Positions 1 through 6,100 of a stretch of DNA of 8,294 bases are shown here, in pieces. A program made the translations under genes and the position numbers. Numbering within the stretch: position 1 is the stretch's first letter; every line of letters starts with the position of its first letter. The notes beneath the pieces are model-generated. The model did not search any database. It was not told the origin of the DNA and saw only the letters and a list, made by a program, of their open reading frames with translations. Source of the stretch: Deltaproteobacteria bacterium. GTDB taxonomy: Bacteria > Desulfobacterota > Binatia > UBA9968. The stretch is from the NCBI GenBank assembly GCA_016183145.1, contig JACPFE010000302.1:1-8294 (forward strand). The letters are read 5' to 3'.

Positions 1-168
1 ATGACCGGCTCCTTAACTCGCCTTGTCTTAACACCGCTATCCAAAACCTCCCGCCGCTAAACCCCAAAATCGCGTTGTCTTTGGACGGGGATCGTCTCCC
101 TTCATACTTCCAGAAGATCAGGACCCGGCTATCCGTCGATTCAACTTAGCTTCAAACGACATATTCCA
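1..168. other. Intergenic region downstream of the 13-heme gene
   Basis: No convincing complete gene. A minus-strand ATG frame (22 codons, starting MKGDDPRPK) stops inside the region and shows no similarity that I recognise. A second minus-strand frame is open from about 155 to the edge without a good start. No terminator hairpin with a T-run was seen. Confidence 0.5.
9..14 (-). promoter_or_regulatory. Shine-Dalgarno site of a probable next gene starting at the window edge
   Basis: The minus strand reads AAGGAG, then 6 nt, then AT at positions 2-1. If the next base outside the window is G, this makes an ATG at ideal spacing. The next minus-strand gene would then begin exactly at the edge, 168 bp after the 13-heme stop. 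Confidence 0.45.
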
Positions 169-1983
169 TCACGACGTCTTGGCCGCCTGGCGAAAAGGAT
201 GACAATCGCGACAAACGCCTTGTGGATAGTGGTTCGACTTATCAGCGTGGCAGCCAGAACAAATCTCCCGCTTGTCCGCTCGCCACTGGTGGGGAACATG
301 ACAAGTCGTGCAGTCCGCGGCGGAGTGGGTCGCCTTAAGATGTAGCTCTGCGCGGTTTGGATGACATGAAGCGCAGGGCGTGACCGGCCTAAGGTACTGC
401 TCTTTCAGATGACAAGTTGAGCATGGAAGAGTTGCCATGGGCGCGCCTGTGGGCTGCGCGTGACAGGTAGCGCACTCTCGCACCATGCCCCTTCCTCTCG
501 TGTGACATTGATTACAGCTCAGCACCGCATGCTTTCCCAGCAGCGACCAGGGGTGCTCGAATTTCTCAGCCACCGCGACATCGGTGGGTTTTGGCACCGC
601 GGTTTCCTGGCCGATGATCGTGTGGCAGAGCTGACAATCCTTGCTCAATACCTTGCCTTCCCGGCTCACATGGTTTCCTTCGTGGCAGCGAAAGCAACCC
701 GGGTATAGGGTATGGCCAATGTTGTCCGGATGGGTGCGCCAGTCGACTTTCATCTCGGGAAAGATGTTGGTCTGATAAATTTTTTGCACCTCGGCGATCG
801 CCTTCTTGATCGCTTCGCGCCGGGTTTTATGAATCTTCGGGTATTGCTTGACGTAGAAGCTATCGATCGCGGTGGCGATTCCTTCCCTGGCTCTTTCCTT
901 GTCGGGGTAGGTTTGGCTCAATGCGTGCACGGCCTCTCTCTTGATATAGGGCAAGGTCGAATCGATGAGGCCGGTGAGAAGCGCCAAATCCATCGCGCCG
1001 TCCGGATCGCGGAAGATATGGCTCGGGCGGTTATGGCAGTCGATACAATCCATCCGGCGCAACTCGATCTTTTTCATCTGCTCGGGGGTGAGGGAAACCG
1101 AACGATCGAAATACTCAGTGATCCTTCCCTGGGTGTCTTTGATCCTCACCCAGGGAATCTTTTGCCGCTGCGGATCGGTGGCGCCGTACCACACCTCGTT
1201 GGCGATATTCATATGCCAGTGAATTCCCGCGGTGATCCCGGTGGTGGGGCTGCCTCCACCGATGCGCAGCAGGCTTCTAATTTGGCGCACGCTGTTCTTT
1301 TCGTCGTGGCTAAATCGGGTGATGACTTTGAGTTGGGCGCCGAAAAATTTTTCCGGCCAGTGACACTGTTCGCAGGTTTCTTGCGCCGGGCGCAGGCTAT
1401 GCACCGGAGTCGTGATCGGACGAGAATATTTTTGAAACAGAACCGAATAAATCTGATACACCCCGGCCAACTTCGACCGCACGTACCAACCCGCCCCTGA
1501 CCCGACGTGGCATTCGGCGCAGGTCACACGCGCATGGGGAGACTCGCGGTAGGCGACGGCTTCCGGTTCCATCACCGAATGGCAAAGCGCGCCGCAAAAG
1601 GTCACCGATTCGGTGAAGTGATACGCCTGGTAACTCAGCGTCGAAATGATGCCGAGGAGCAAGATCGATGACAAGATGACGAAGACAAAGATCGCGCGGG
1701 TTCTGGGAAGATTGAGATCGATGCGCGGGTAAGGCGGCACTTCCCCGCCTCTGGCGCGCCGCCTGCGCTCCCATAGCGCGCCGATCGGAACGAAAAAAAG
1801 GCCGAGCAGCAATAGCCCCGGGTAAATCATGTAAATGAGAATGCCGAGATAGGGGTTGCCCCTGCCCAAGGTCGCCTCGATTAAAAGCAGAAAGACGATT
1901 GAGAAAAGGCTGAACAGGCTCAAGCCGATGCCCACGAGACTCAAAGGATGGCGCGGCATTGATGTGAGAAGAAACCCTACCAT
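169..1983 (-). CDS. Thirteen-heme membrane cytochrome: NapC/NirT-like section fused to a C-terminal heptaheme section
   Basis: This 604-residue protein begins with three hydrophobic helices (about 15-37, 46-70, 96-117), unlike plain NapC/NrfH, which have one. A NapC/NirT-like part follows: a CX3CH motif, CGALCHSVM, at 130-138 with a Met placed like the NrfH/NapC ligand, then SPHARVTCAECH and further CxxCH motifs at 204 and 313, plus HWHM at 255-258. Two more motifs occur at 430 and 450. The last 120 residues pack seven motifs at 490, 504, 521, 537, 558, 575 and 591, a density like small c7/c3-type domains. The total is 12 CxxCH plus one CX3CH. A quinol dehydrogenase or electron conduit role is expected from the NapC-like part (family knowledge), and the C-terminal part would act as a wire to a periplasmic partner (inference). 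The ATG lies 6 bp after the b561-like gene, with only a weak GGGG upstream. Confidence 0.9.
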   Translation of the reverse strand: MVGFLLTSMPRHPLSLVGIGLSLFSLFSIVFLLLIEATLGRGNPYLGILIYMIYPGLLLLGLFFVPIGALWERRRRARGGEVPPYPRIDLNLPRTRAIFVFVILSSILLLGIISTLSYQAYHFTESVTFCGALCHSVMEPEAVAYRESPHARVTCAECHVGSGAGWYVRSKLAGVYQIYSVLFQKYSRPITTPVHSLRPAQETCEQCHWPEKFFGAQLKVITRFSHDEKNSVRQIRSLLRIGGGSPTTGITAGIHWHMNIANEVWYGATDPQRQKIPWVRIKDTQGRITEYFDRSVSLTPEQMKKIELRRMDCIDCHNRPSHIFRDPDGAMDLALLTGLIDSTLPYIKREAVHALSQTYPDKERAREGIATAIDSFYVKQYPKIHKTRREAIKKAIAEVQKIYQTNIFPEMKVDWRTHPDNIGHTLYPGCFRCHEGNHVSREGKVLSKDCQLCHTIIGQETAVPKPTDVAVAEKFEHPWSLLGKHAVLSCNQCHTRGRGMVRECATCHAQPTGAPMATLPCSTCHLKEQYLRPVTPCASCHPNRAELHLKATHSAADCTTCHVPHQWRADKREICSGCHADKSNHYPQGVCRDCHPFRQAAKTS

Positions 1984-1989
1984 AAAGCG

Positions 1990-2913
1990 TTACCCCGACC
2001 CTTCGACTCGATCCCCGGCCTTGGCCGGTGGCTCTTGCTCAGGATTCCGCCCCGCGGGCGTGCTGGACAATGTTGTGGGCTTGCCCACGGGGCTCCACTT
2101 TTCTGTCAGCAAAGAATAAATGATCAGCACGAAGAGCAGAATGCCGATCGAAACGGCGATGGTGCCGATGATTCGAGAAAAATTTTTCATCCAGCGCGGC
2201 GGCGCATCGGTTTTAAGCGCGTCCAAAAGCCCCTCCCGGCGCCGGCGCTCGTATTCGAGCGGTCTTTCTTGGCGAAATTCTTCCTCGCTCACACGACCGG
2301 TGAAGATGACCAGATCCATGGGGAATTTTTCCGGGCGCAGATGACTGTTAAAAAAGTGAATCGTGAATATGAACCCCATCGCCAGCAGCGCCTCCTCGCC
2401 ATGTAACACCAGCGCGACGTTAAAGATCCAGCCCGGCAACAGGCGGGAGAAAAAATTATGAAACCATAGAACATAACCGGAACAGCCGATAATCCCCATG
2501 CCCCAGAAGACCGCCCAGTAGTCAAACTTCTCCCAGTAAGTAAAGCGGCCAAACGCCGGGCGCGGCCCCAAGCTCAAAAACCATTTGACATGCTGCCAGA
2601 ACTCACGCCAATCATTTGGCTGTGGCACCAAAGAATCCGGTCCCCAGAAAACCCCGCGCTCTCTGCGGAGCAAAAAGCGGTGCGCGACTTCGCCCAGGTG
2701 CGCGAGAAAACAAAGGGTCAGAAGGATGGCAAAGGTCCGGTGAAAAAACCCCATGACGCCGAAGCCGCCCAAGGTGTGAGAAAGCCAGATCGCCCACCCG
2801 GCTTGGTTGTAGCGCAGCGGCATGCCGGTGCCCACCAGGCCAAGAAAGCTCAGCACCAAAAGGCCATGCTGAAATCGTTGTCCCAGGGAAAAACGAAAAT
2901 AATAATCAGCCAT
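1990..2913 (-). CDS. Membrane di-heme-type cytochrome b, formate dehydrogenase gamma/b561-like
   Basis: This 307-residue integral membrane protein probably links the quinone pool to the multiheme subunits on either side. The start chosen is ATG 2911-2913, with GAAGGGGAG close upstream; a longer frame reaches 2967 but runs through the end of the 11-heme gene. About five helices are visible (13-30, 54-75, 130-150, 163-187, 247-269). Candidate heme-binding histidines are H16 (RFQHGLL), H58 (FFHRT), H72, H78, H171 (VLHGEEA) and H186 (TIHFF). The stretch HLRPEKFPMD at 191-200 followed by GRVSEEEF is typical of b-type cytochromes paired with multiheme cytochromes. The C-terminal tail beyond 270 is Pro-, Lys- and Glu-rich and probably disordered. 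It overlaps the 11-heme gene by 8 bp (ATGGCTGA) and sits 6 bp before the 13-heme gene. It could equally be a quinone reductase; direction cannot be read from sequence. Confidence 0.88.
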   Translation of the reverse strand: MADYYFRFSLGQRFQHGLLVLSFLGLVGTGMPLRYNQAGWAIWLSHTLGGFGVMGFFHRTFAILLTLCFLAHLGEVAHRFLLRRERGVFWGPDSLVPQPNDWREFWQHVKWFLSLGPRPAFGRFTYWEKFDYWAVFWGMGIIGCSGYVLWFHNFFSRLLPGWIFNVALVLHGEEALLAMGFIFTIHFFNSHLRPEKFPMDLVIFTGRVSEEEFRQERPLEYERRRREGLLDALKTDAPPRWMKNFSRIIGTIAVSIGILLFVLIIYSLLTEKWSPVGKPTTLSSTPAGRNPEQEPPAKAGDRVEGSG

Positions 2914-4186
2914 TCTTCTCCCCTTCCCCGCGGCGGCCGGACGTAAATCTCTTTCTAACACTGGCAATCAGCGGTCGTGCCGCCCATAGGGCGGTATGCA
3001 GGCCAAAAAAGACGAAAACACCAAACAAGAGTCCAGTCATAAATCGAGCCGTAAAATAAAGCACAGGGTTGCGCGCATGGTCGGCGGGATCGGCGTGGGG
3101 ATCATACTTGGCGAAATTAGCGTTGGCTAATGGATGGCAGCGCTGACAGGTGGCGACGATACGGTTCGCGTTGACCGACGAACGAGGGTCCGCTTTCGGC
3201 AGCACATCGTGGGAACCATGACAATCCGAACATCGAGCGACGCGGGTAAAACCCAAGGCCGTCACCTGGCCGTGAAAGGAATCCCGATACGTCCTAAGCG
3301 ATTGTGCATGGCAGGTGCCGCACTCACGCACGATCTCCAATTTCCAGACGTCCAGATCGATGCGTTTGATTTCGTGCGCCGTATGGCAGTCGATACAAAC
3401 TGGAGCCTCGGGTTTCTTCGCCGCGAAGCCTTTTCCATGAACGCTGTTTTCAAAAATCTTCAGCACTCCGGCATGACACTTGCCGCAAGTTTCCGGCACG
3501 CTCCTGCGGTTGACCGTCGATTGGGGATTCGCCTGCGGCAAGATCCGATGCGAGCCATGGCAACTGGTGCAGTTGGCCGCCACCAGCAGGCCGCTTTTCT
3601 CCAGCGCGCGTCCGTGAATCGAATCCATATAGAGCTTGTACGCATTGGCGACGGGTATGTTATGCTTTTTCGCCAATGCCGGATCGCCGTGGCAGGCGCC
3701 GCAGGTGTAGGGCAGTTGCAAGGGGTAGACTTTTGACTCGGGATGGGCCGCCTTCATGATGTCGTGCTTGCCATGACAGTCGCTGCAGGTCGCTGCGTCA
3801 CGGTCGCCGTTGAGTTGCGCGCTGCCATGAACGCTCGTCTGGTAATCGGCGGCGGCTTGCCCATGGCATTGTGCGCACTGAACGGGTTTGAGATCCGCGG
3901 CGTGGGGAACCTGAGAAATATCGCTGTGACAGACCGTGCACGGCAACAGCGCATGCACGGACTGGGAAAAACGCTGCGGATCGACGGTCAAGGAGATTTT
4001 TTTCCCTCGGCGCTCATTTTCCAGACCGGGCACGGAATGACACGAGAGGCACACCTCGTTCGAAAGCGACTGCGAGCCAAAAACAACCGGGAGGGAAAAA
4101 ACAACGGACAGGAAGAGAACCGACGCAACCAAGGTCAGACTCTTACAAAGACTGACGTGTGAATTTCCTTCTATTAAGGAGTTCAT
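2906..4186 (-). CDS. Eleven-heme cytochrome c with C-terminal membrane helix
   Basis: This 426-residue periplasmic multiheme cytochrome has an N-terminal hydrophobic signal at about residues 17-37. Eleven CxxCH motifs begin at residues 46, 83, 104, 134, 162, 206, 234, 264, 289, 319 and 347. Much of the chain is a repeating module in which S(V/I/F)HG is followed by CxxCHGSH, then ILP or VLP, a DPRSSVN-like stretch and TC(G/Q)xCH; the copies near residues 188-240 and 303-351 are easiest to see. A transmembrane helix (about 379-403, ending GLHTALWAARPL) anchors the C-terminus. Its last 8 bp overlap the start of the cytochrome b gene, which fits a stable membrane complex in which this subunit exchanges electrons with that cytochrome (inference). 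The ATG has no clear Shine-Dalgarno sequence, and no in-frame ATG or GTG follows before the signal peptide core, so the start is somewhat uncertain. I recognise no enzymatic active site. Confidence 0.88.
   Translation of the reverse strand: MNSLIEGNSHVSLCKSLTLVASVLFLSVVFSLPVVFGSQSLSNEVCLSCHSVPGLENERRGKKISLTVDPQRFSQSVHALLPCTVCHSDISQVPHAADLKPVQCAQCHGQAAADYQTSVHGSAQLNGDRDAATCSDCHGKHDIMKAAHPESKVYPLQLPYTCGACHGDPALAKKHNIPVANAYKLYMDSIHGRALEKSGLLVAANCTSCHGSHRILPQANPQSTVNRRSVPETCGKCHAGVLKIFENSVHGKGFAAKKPEAPVCIDCHTAHEIKRIDLDVWKLEIVRECGTCHAQSLRTYRDSFHGQVTALGFTRVARCSDCHGSHDVLPKADPRSSVNANRIVATCQRCHPLANANFAKYDPHADPADHARNPVLYFTARFMTGLLFGVFVFFGLHTALWAARPLIASVRKRFTSGRRGEGEKNG
2918..2925 (-). promoter_or_regulatory. 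Shine-Dalgarno region for the b561-like cytochrome
   Basis: AAGGGGAG on the minus strand lies within the last codons of the 11-heme gene, 4 nt before the ATG at 2913. It supports that ATG over the longer frame that would begin at 2967. Confidence 0.6.
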
Positions 4187-4244
4187 AAGTATCTATACGT
4201 TTACTGAAAGTGTCCAGAAGGCCGGCGCTGAAAGGGGACTGGCT

Positions 4245-4318
4245 CGTCATTCCCGCGAAAGCGGGAATCCAGTGGAGGGATAAAAGGAGACTGGATGCCC
4301 GCCTGCGCGGGCATGACG
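4245..4318. repeat. Inverted pair of REP-like palindromic elements
   Basis: The first hairpin has stem ATTCCCGC (4249-4256) pairing with GCGGGAAT (4261-4268) around a GAAA loop. The second has stem ATGCCCGC (4295-4302) pairing with GCGGGCAT (4307-4314) around CTGC. The flanks are also inverted: CGTCAT at 4245-4250 against ATGACG at 4313-4318, and ATCCAGT at 4267-4273 against ACTGGAT at 4290-4296. The whole is therefore two related units facing each other around a 16-bp centre, like a BIME or small MITE. Each hairpin is also preceded by a near-identical direct repeat, AAAGGGGACTGG at 4231-4242 and AAAGGAGACTGG at 4283-4294. Units of this kind are common intergenic repeats in many bacteria. They could protect mRNA ends or be remnants moved by a transposase elsewhere (inference). 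Confidence 0.85.
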
Positions 4319-4380
4319 GAGAGAGGCCGGGTTACGCAACAGGAGCGGCAGAAATGCCCGCGGGGTGGACTCCAATGTCT

Positions 4381-4430
4381 ACTTACTAGTGAACTCATTA
4401 ATAACATAGTCATACAGCCAAGATTTCACT
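4381..4430 (-). promoter_or_regulatory. AT-rich island, possible promoter of the downstream multiheme operon
   Basis: The minus strand here reads through TTGGCT and then TATGTTATTAATGAG, the most AT-rich stretch in the gap and about 200-240 bp upstream of the 11-heme start. No -35/-10 pair with good spacing can be fixed by eye, so this is only a candidate. The case rests on base composition and on the gap that would otherwise leave the downstream genes without a promoter. Confidence 0.2.
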
Positions 4431-4526
4431 GGCCGTTGCCGAGCAGGGAAGCCTTCCGGCCACGACCCAGCCTGTCCGTACATGCAGACATGCAATGGAG
4501 CTACGCCGCGAGGGCTCTTGGCAGAA

Positions 4527-5630
4527 TTATTTCGTTGGGCTCATCGTGTATCCCAGATAGGTCAACAGAATCGTGTACAGGATCAAGGCGATCCCAAACG
4601 CGGCGGGAAACCGGCTTGGCTGCCCCACCGCGGCTCGTCGGTCGACGAACGGCATGAGGATCAAAACGGCGCCGATAGCGCCGAAGCCGAGGACGCCCAA
4701 GAGCTCGCCCTCGATGCCCAATATATGGGCCGGCAAAAGCTTCAACGTTTGAAACATCGCCATGAAGTACCATTCCGGCTTGATGCCGATGGGCGCGGGC
4801 TGAAACGGATCAGCTTTTTTGCCTAGCTCAGCGGGATAATAGGCCGCCAGAGCTGCAAGCACGCCGAGGGCGCAAAGCCAGCCCACGAGGTCGCGAAGGA
4901 GAAAATTAGGCAAAAAGGGCATTACGCGCCTGGACCAGCCACGCCGCTCGACATCGGGGGGAACGCTCATGCCATGTTTTTGGACCATGAAGAGGTGCAG
5001 GCCAAGGATGACGGTGACGATCGCGGGAAGCACGGCCACATGAATCCCGTAAAATCGCGTCAGAGTCGCTCCCGTCACGTCCTCGCCGCCGCGCAGAAAC
5101 CTGCGCAGAAACGATCCGATAATGGGCAGCACCCCGGGAATTTCTGTTCCTACTCGGGTGGCAAAGAAGGCAAGCTCGTTCCATGGGAGAAGATAGCCGG
5201 TAAAGCCGAACGCAAGCGCTAAGCCCAGCAACCCACCGCCCGAAAGCCAGGTGACTTCGCGCGGCCTCCGGTACGACCGGAGCATGAGCGCGCTGAACAT
5301 ATGAACAAACATGGCCAGGATCATCAGGTTGGCTGACCATGCATGAACCGAACGCACCAACCAACCAAACTGCACCTCGGTCATGAGAAACTGTATGGAC
5401 TCATACGCTTCGGTGGCGCTCGGCCGATAGTACAGCAGCAGTAGGATCCCCGAGAGAACCTGAATCATGAAAAGGAACAAGGTCATGCCGCCGAAGTAGT
5501 ACCAGATCGTATGCTGGTGCACCGGCACTTCTTTTTTCCTGGCAAGCTTTTCAAAATCCTTCAGCCCGATCCTCTCATCGAGCCAGTGCCACAATTTTCC
5601 GTGCTCCGGGCTGCGGTTTTCCATGTCCAT
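4527..5630 (-). CDS. Cytochrome b of a Rieske/cytochrome b complex, b6-like and subunit IV-like parts fused
   Basis: This 367-residue integral membrane subunit carries the two b hemes and the quinol sites. Four paired histidines are visible: H96 and H110 in helix B (13 residues between) and H197 and H212 in helix D (14 residues between). The 14-residue spacing is the b6 pattern. The first four helices are about 42-66, 91-115, 129-151 and 195-217. The subunit IV-like part follows with three helices (about 248-268, 306-329, 343-363) and the Qo-site motif PEWYF at 285-289. The b6 Cys that binds the extra heme cn, in a context like FYCLGG, is replaced by Phe46 in WYYFGG, so that heme is not predicted to be covalently attached. 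The start is the ATG 2 bp after the Rieske stop; a second ATG lies two codons on. Length fits a fused b6 plus subunit IV without the eighth helix of mitochondrial cytochrome b. Confidence 0.95.
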   Translation of the reverse strand: MDMENRSPEHGKLWHWLDERIGLKDFEKLARKKEVPVHQHTIWYYFGGMTLFLFMIQVLSGILLLLYYRPSATEAYESIQFLMTEVQFGWLVRSVHAWSANLMILAMFVHMFSALMLRSYRRPREVTWLSGGGLLGLALAFGFTGYLLPWNELAFFATRVGTEIPGVLPIIGSFLRRFLRGGEDVTGATLTRFYGIHVAVLPAIVTVILGLHLFMVQKHGMSVPPDVERRGWSRRVMPFLPNFLLRDLVGWLCALGVLAALAAYYPAELGKKADPFQPAPIGIKPEWYFMAMFQTLKLLPAHILGIEGELLGVLGFGAIGAVLILMPFVDRRAAVGQPSRFPAAFGIALILYTILLTYLGYTMSPTK

Positions 5631-5632
5631 GC

Positions 5633-6088
5633 CTAGCTCTTCTTGCTCACTACGATCTGATCTGCTCGAACGTTGACAGCATACTCCTCCAACGCTTTGG
5701 GAGGAGGACCCTCGATATTTTTCCCGTTCAAGTCAAAATGGCCGTTGTGACAAGCGCACCAAATATGGCTGATATCGCTGCGATATTGGACGATACAGGC
5801 TAGATGAGTACAGGCAGCGGAAAAAGCTTTGAGTTCACCTGCTTGGGTTTTGACCAAAATCCCCGGCTGGCTGCCAAAACGAAAAATCTGACCGCTGTTG
5901 GGTTTCACTTCTTTCGGCTTTAATGACAGCGTCACGGACCGCGCCGTTGATTCTGCAACCGGCGGCGGAGTCAGGTAGCGACTCAAGGGATAGAGAACGG
6001 AAAAAACAAAGGCCCCTGCGGTGGTACCGAGAAACCAGTTAAGAAAATTTCTCCGTTCAATAAATTGTTTCAGCATTCCTTCCGCCAT
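5633..6088 (-). CDS. Rieske [2Fe-2S] protein of a bc-type complex
   Basis: This 151-residue protein is the iron-sulfur subunit that takes the first electron from quinol in a cytochrome bc complex. It has an N-terminal membrane anchor (about residues 16-37) preceded by ERRNFLNWFL, a twin-arginine-like signal that fits Tat export of a folded cluster protein. Cluster box I is CTHLAC (C93, H95, C98) and box II is CACH (C111, C113, H114). By alignment with mitochondrial Rieske proteins, C93, H95, C111 and H114 bind the cluster and C98-C113 form the disulfide. Box II continues NGHFD where high-potential proteins have GSHYD, so both the Ser and the Tyr that hydrogen-bond the cluster are missing, which suggests a lowered potential. 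The start ATG has AAGGAG 6 nt upstream. It lies 10 bp after the nine-heme gene and 2 bp before cytochrome b, so it is clearly in the same operon. Confidence 0.95.
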   Translation of the reverse strand: MAEGMLKQFIERRNFLNWFLGTTAGAFVFSVLYPLSRYLTPPPVAESTARSVTLSLKPKEVKPNSGQIFRFGSQPGILVKTQAGELKAFSAACTHLACIVQYRSDISHIWCACHNGHFDLNGKNIEGPPPKALEEYAVNVRADQIVVSKKS

Positions 6089-6094
6089 GCTTTT

Positions 6095-6100
6095 CTCCTT
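6095..6100 (-). promoter_or_regulatory. Shine-Dalgarno site for the Rieske gene
   Basis: AAGGAG on the minus strand, 6 nt before the ATG at 6088. It overlaps the TAA stop (6099-6101) of the upstream nine-heme gene, which favours coupled translation. Confidence 0.8.

Larger units (their letters stand above)
4187..4526. other. Intergenic region between the two gene groups
   Basis: These 340 bp separate the cytochrome b stop from the ATG of the 11-heme gene. I see no convincing gene. The region holds a REP-like hairpin pair at 4245-4318 and an AT-rich island at about 4381-4430 (minus strand includes TATGTTATTAATGAG) that stands out from the GC-rich surroundings and could carry a promoter for the downstream genes. 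No hairpin followed by a T-run was found, so no intrinsic terminator is called. Confidence 0.6.

Noticed and set aside
74..109. Possible hairpin and small frame near GGGGATCGTCTCCC
   Set aside because: The stem is short with mismatches, no T-run follows, and the small minus-strand frame starting MKGDDPRPK ends after 22 codons without recognisable similarity.
712..1500. Plus-strand open frame of 262 codons
   Set aside because: It lies fully antisense to the 13-heme cytochrome gene, whose heme motifs prove the minus strand; it is a product of GC-rich codon bias.
2914..2967. N-terminal extension of the b561-like protein
   Set aside because: It overlaps the end of the 11-heme gene, and the ATG at 2913 has a better ribosome site and begins with a typical family N-terminus.
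3134..3736. Plus-strand open frame of 200 codons
   Set aside because: Antisense to the 11-heme gene with no recognisable domain; a shadow frame.
4245..4318. CRISPR array
   Set aside because: Only two palindromic units in opposite orientation, no regular spacers and no cas genes.
4201..4413. Minus-strand open frame of 70 codons in the intergenic gap
   Set aside because: Its peptide (VMPAQAGIQ and LDSRFRGND) is the usual false translation of the REP-like hairpins; it has no ribosome site and no family similarity.
4447..4520. Terminator after cytochrome b
   Set aside because: Only short imperfect palindromes (GGAAGCCTTCC, TGCA-TGTC-TGCA) with no T-run; not enough to call a terminator.
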